Below are positions 61,552 to 64,000 of a DNA stretch of 64,000 nucleotides, piece by piece. The stretch is taken from contig NZ_JBDWXV010000011.1 of assembly GCF_039982735.1 (NCBI RefSeq), positions 248,001-312,000 of the forward strand. Direction: 5' to 3'. The position numbers and the translations under genes were made by a program. This stretch comes from Saccharospirillum sp039982735 (lineage in GTDB: Bacteria > Pseudomonadota > Gammaproteobacteria > Pseudomonadales > Natronospirillaceae). How positions within the stretch are numbered: the first letter of the stretch is position 1; every line of letters starts with the position of its first letter. Under the pieces are notes generated by a model, which was not told where the DNA came from, did no database searches, and worked only from the letters and a program-made list of their open reading frames with translations.

Positions 61552-63360
61552 ATGGGGCCCGGTAACGCACAAAATCGATCGTCGGAATCAGCGGCCAAGA
61601 CGGTTTCCGATCTCGATCTCGGGTTCATCTCCCGATCACTATGGCCTTATTTATGGGCCTACCGCGGGCGTGTTGCCATCGCTCTGCTGTTTCTGGTAGC
61701 CGCCAAAGGGGTGGCAGTCGCCATGCCCTGGGCACTGAAGCACATCGTTGACGGGCTCGATTCGCAACAAGCCCAGGTGGTTGCCGTGCCGCTGGCGTTT
61801 TTGTTCGCCTATGGTTTTTTCCGCTTCACTTCGGTGGCGTTTGGCGAGCTGCGCGATGCTATTTTTTCGCGCGTGACCGAGCGCGCCATGCGGCTGGCAT
61901 CGCTGGAAGTGTTTGAACATTTGCATCAACTGGAACTCGATTACCATCTGAGCCGCCAGACCGGCGGGCTGAGTCGCGACATTGAACGCGGTACCAGCAG
62001 TATTCATTTTTTGTTGCGGTTTCTGGTATTCAATATTGTGCCGACGGTTCTGGAACTGTCGATGGTCGCGGCCATTCTGATCATCAACTTCAATGTCTGG
62101 TTTGCGCTGATTACGCTGTTTGCCGTGGTGGTTTTTGTGCTGTTCACCGTGGTTATAACCGAGTGGCGCAACCGCTTCGTGCGCGAGGCAAATACGCTCG
62201 ACAGCCAGACCAACACCCGCGCCATCGATTCGTTGTTGAACTACGAAACGGTTAAATACTTTGGCAATGAAGCCTGGGAAGCAAAACACTACGACCGAAA
62301 CCTCGAGCAATGGGAAGGCGCCCGGCTGAAAAACCGGATGTCCCTGCTGATGCTCAACACTGGCCAGGCACTGATCGTTTCGGCCTCATTAACGCTGATG
62401 ATGTGGCTGGCCGCCCGGGATGTCGTCAGCGGTGCGATCACCCTCGGCGACCTGGTGATGGTGAACGCCTATGTGATTCAGCTGTTTATCCCCCTGAACT
62501 TTCTGGGCTTCGTATACCGGGAAATTCGACGGGCTCTGACCGATATTGAAAAGCTCTTTGGTTTGCTCAGACGACCGGCGGCCATTACCGACCCCGAAGG
62601 TGCTGCCGAACTTGCCGTGCCCGAAGGCCGTATTGAGTTTGACCGGGTCGACTTCGGCTACCATACCGATCGCACTATTTTGCATCACTTCAGTCTGACC
62701 ATTGAAGCCGGACAGAAAGTAGCCCTGGTGGGCAATAGCGGCGCCGGTAAATCCACCGTCGGTCGACTGCTGTTTCGTTTCTACGATCCGCTGGCCGGTG
62801 ATATCCGCATCGATGGTCAGTCGATTCGCTCGGTCACGCAACTCAGTTTGCGCCAGGCCATAGGCGTGGTTCCACAAGATACGGTGCTGTTCAACGACTC
62901 CCTGTTTAACAACGTACGCTATGGCAACCCCGATGCGCCGGACGACGCCGTTTGGCGAGCCATTCGCATGGCGCACCTGGAAAATTTCATCAGCAGTCTG
63001 CCAGAGCGGGAGCATACACAGGTCGGTGAGCGTGGGCTGAAAGTATCCGGCGGCGAGAAGCAGCGAATTGCCATTGCCCGGGTGCTGCTGAAAGACCCGC
63101 CCATTCTGGTGTTCGATGAAGCCACGTCAGCGCTTGATTCACACGCCGAACAGGCGATTCTGACGGCCATGAATGAGGTATCCCGCAATCGCACCAGCAT
63201 CGTTATTGCACACCGTCTGTCGACGGTCATCGACGCCGATGTCATCGTGGTGATGCAGGGTGGCCAGGTGGTTGAAAGCGGTACCCATGCGAAACTCTTG
63301 GCGGCCGACGGCGTTTATGCGAGCCTATGGCGCACCCAGCTCGATTCACAAAGCAGTTAA
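61552..63360 (+). CDS. ABC exporter of the Atm1/ABCB7 type
   Basis: A 602-residue half-transporter. The membrane domain carries the Atm1-type motif LDYHLSRQTGGLSRDIERGT at about 123-142, and NYETVKYFGNEAWEA. The ATPase domain has GNSGAGKST, VSGGEKQRIAIARVLL and LVFDEATSAL. Atm1-like bacterial exporters handle glutathione-linked sulfur or metal compounds; the cargo here is inferred. The ATG directly follows the truC stop (TAA ATG), with AGGA 12 bp upstream. Confidence 0.9.
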   Translation: MGPGNAQNRSSESAAKTVSDLDLGFISRSLWPYLWAYRGRVAIALLFLVAAKGVAVAMPWALKHIVDGLDSQQAQVVAVPLAFLFAYGFFRFTSVAFGELRDAIFSRVTERAMRLASLEVFEHLHQLELDYHLSRQTGGLSRDIERGTSSIHFLLRFLVFNIVPTVLELSMVAAILIINFNVWFALITLFAVVVFVLFTVVITEWRNRFVREANTLDSQTNTRAIDSLLNYETVKYFGNEAWEAKHYDRNLEQWEGARLKNRMSLLMLNTGQALIVSASLTLMMWLAARDVVSGAITLGDLVMVNAYVIQLFIPLNFLGFVYREIRRALTDIEKLFGLLRRPAAITDPEGAAELAVPEGRIEFDRVDFGYHTDRTILHHFSLTIEAGQKVALVGNSGAGKSTVGRLLFRFYDPLAGDIRIDGQSIRSVTQLSLRQAIGVVPQDTVLFNDSLFNNVRYGNPDAPDDAVWRAIRMAHLENFISSLPEREHTQVGERGLKVSGGEKQRIAIARVLLKDPPILVFDEATSALDSHAEQAILTAMNEVSRNRTSIVIAHRLSTVIDADVIVVMQGGQVVESGTHAKLLAADGVYASLWRTQLDSQSS

Positions 63361-63375
63361 CTTGGAGGCCTGGCC

Positions 63376-63867
63376 GTGAGTGTAATCAGACCCATGCAGG
63401 AAGCGGATTTCAAAGCGTTCTGGCCAGTGTTTACCAAGATACTGCAACGCCGTGAAACCTATTCACTGGACCCTGGTCTGCCGCTGGAGCAAGGCCTGCG
63501 TGACTGGCTCGAGTATCCCGATGAATCCTGGGTGGTTGAACAGGAAGGCAAGATCAAGGCGATTTACTACCTGAAAGCCAACGCCACCGGGCCAGGTGCT
63601 CATGTCTGCAACTGTGGCTATATGGTCAGTCTGACGGCGCGCGGCCAGGGCCTGGCCCGAATGATGTGCGAGCATTCGCAGCAACGGGCGCGTGAGCTTG
63701 GGTACAAGGCGATGCAATTCAATTCAGTGGTGTCCACAAACCGGGTGGCGGTCACCCTTTGGGAAAAACTGGGTTTTCGCAAAGTGGGTATTCTGCCCCG
63801 GGCCTTCAAGCACCCGGAGCATGGCTACATCGATTCGTTCGTCATGTACAAATGGCTGGAAGAGTGA
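63376..63867 (+). CDS. GNAT N-acetyltransferase
   Basis: A 163-residue acetyltransferase. GNAT motif A with the acetyl-CoA loop is VSLTARGQGLARMMCEH (Q/R-x-x-G-x-A), followed by MQFNSVVSTNRVAVTLWEKLGFRKVG, the motif B hallmark. The N-terminal IRPMQEADFKAFWPVF is typical of small-molecule or peptide acetyltransferases. GTG start at 63376, GGAGG 8 bp upstream. Substrate unknown. Confidence 0.9.
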   Translation: MSVIRPMQEADFKAFWPVFTKILQRRETYSLDPGLPLEQGLRDWLEYPDESWVVEQEGKIKAIYYLKANATGPGAHVCNCGYMVSLTARGQGLARMMCEHSQQRARELGYKAMQFNSVVSTNRVAVTLWEKLGFRKVGILPRAFKHPEHGYIDSFVMYKWLEE

Positions 63868-63873
63868 TTCAGC

Positions 63874-64000
63874 TTACTCAACCGGTTCAGTCAGCGATGC
63901 TTCACGGTCGACCGCTTGCGCCGGGCTAATCAGTCGGATCACCTTGCTGCGAGACACCCAGCCAACGAACTCGCCGGTGTCTGTGGTCACTGCAATGGGC
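63874..64000 (-). CDS. C-terminal end of a CBS-domain protein (cut by window end)
   Basis: The last 41 codons read P-I-A-V-T-T-D-T-G-E-F-V-G-W-V-S-R-S-K-V-I-R-L, the usual end of a CBS domain (pattern x-V-x-D-x-x-G-x-F-V-G-x-V-s-r-s), then an acidic tail ending VE and the stop at 63874-63876. The rest of the gene lies beyond base 64000, so the protein type (transporter ATPase, channel or stand-alone CBS protein) is open. It converges with the GNAT gene, 6 bp apart. Confidence 0.7.
   Translation of the reverse strand, partial: PIAVTTDTGEFVGWVSRSKVIRLISPAQAVDREASLTEPVE

Overview
The window is a contiguous stretch of a moderately GC-rich gammaproteobacterial chromosome, essentially core and lightly accessory. 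The gene orders hom/thrC-recJ-prfB-lysS, aminotransferase-uvrB, thrS-infC-rpmI-rplT and purM-purN with DUF2066-hda are those of Pseudomonas and Oceanospirillales relatives. MvaT-type nucleoid proteins, CheV, an Aer-like receptor, lutABC, an LdhA-type D-lactate dehydrogenase and the TIGR03545/TIGR03546 pair fit a motile, facultatively fermentative, probably marine or halophilic member of the Oceanospirillales (Saccharospirillum/Reinekea-like). That taxonomic guess is inference from gene content only. No prophage, insertion sequence, CRISPR array or rRNA operon is visible.

Layout. 1-7.9 kb: end of hom, thrC, recJ, prfB (with its programmed +1 frameshift), lysS and an MvaT-like silencer gene, then an AT-rich gap. 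8.5-13.2 kb: a glycine-zipper envelope protein, a PepSY-like secreted protein, a PhoP/PhoQ-like two-component system and a chemoreceptor. 13.2-24.6 kb: small housekeeping genes (YgjP-like protease, DUF3820, DUF3024, PatB-type C-S lyase, tcdA), the TIGR03546/TIGR03545 pair, an RluA-family pseudouridine synthase, an aromatic aminotransferase, uvrB, an alpha/beta hydrolase and a 4-oxalocrotonate tautomerase. 24.6-30.5 kb: tRNA-Val, a single-domain globin, a second MvaT-like gene, an SOS-box-controlled UmuD-like gene, cheV, a MipA-like porin and a PAS chemoreceptor. 30.5-34.4 kb: lutABC divergent from a FadR-type regulator, with a palindromic operator between them. 34.5-50.5 kb: a VasI/TagO-like protein, a large S8 protease, several membrane and envelope proteins, two MFS carriers, an ABC exporter and an RND pump with its adaptor. 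50.8-64 kb: the translation cluster thrS-infC-rpmI-rplT, ldhA, purine genes, hda, truC, an Atm1-like ABC exporter, a GNAT enzyme and the end of a CBS-domain gene.

The most interesting signals are: (1) a dispersed hairpin element in three copies (897-1147, 4433-4536 inverted, 23357-23520) whose pairing arms differ between copies but stay self-complementary; (2) a UmuD homologue under a near-consensus LexA box that has lost the catalytic lysine and probably the serine; (3) an S8 protease with an internal transmembrane segment and a lipobox-like motif between propeptide and catalytic domain; (4) infC apparently starting at AUA inside the thrS stop; and (5) two MvaT-like silencers in one 64-kb window, the first followed by an AT-rich gap.
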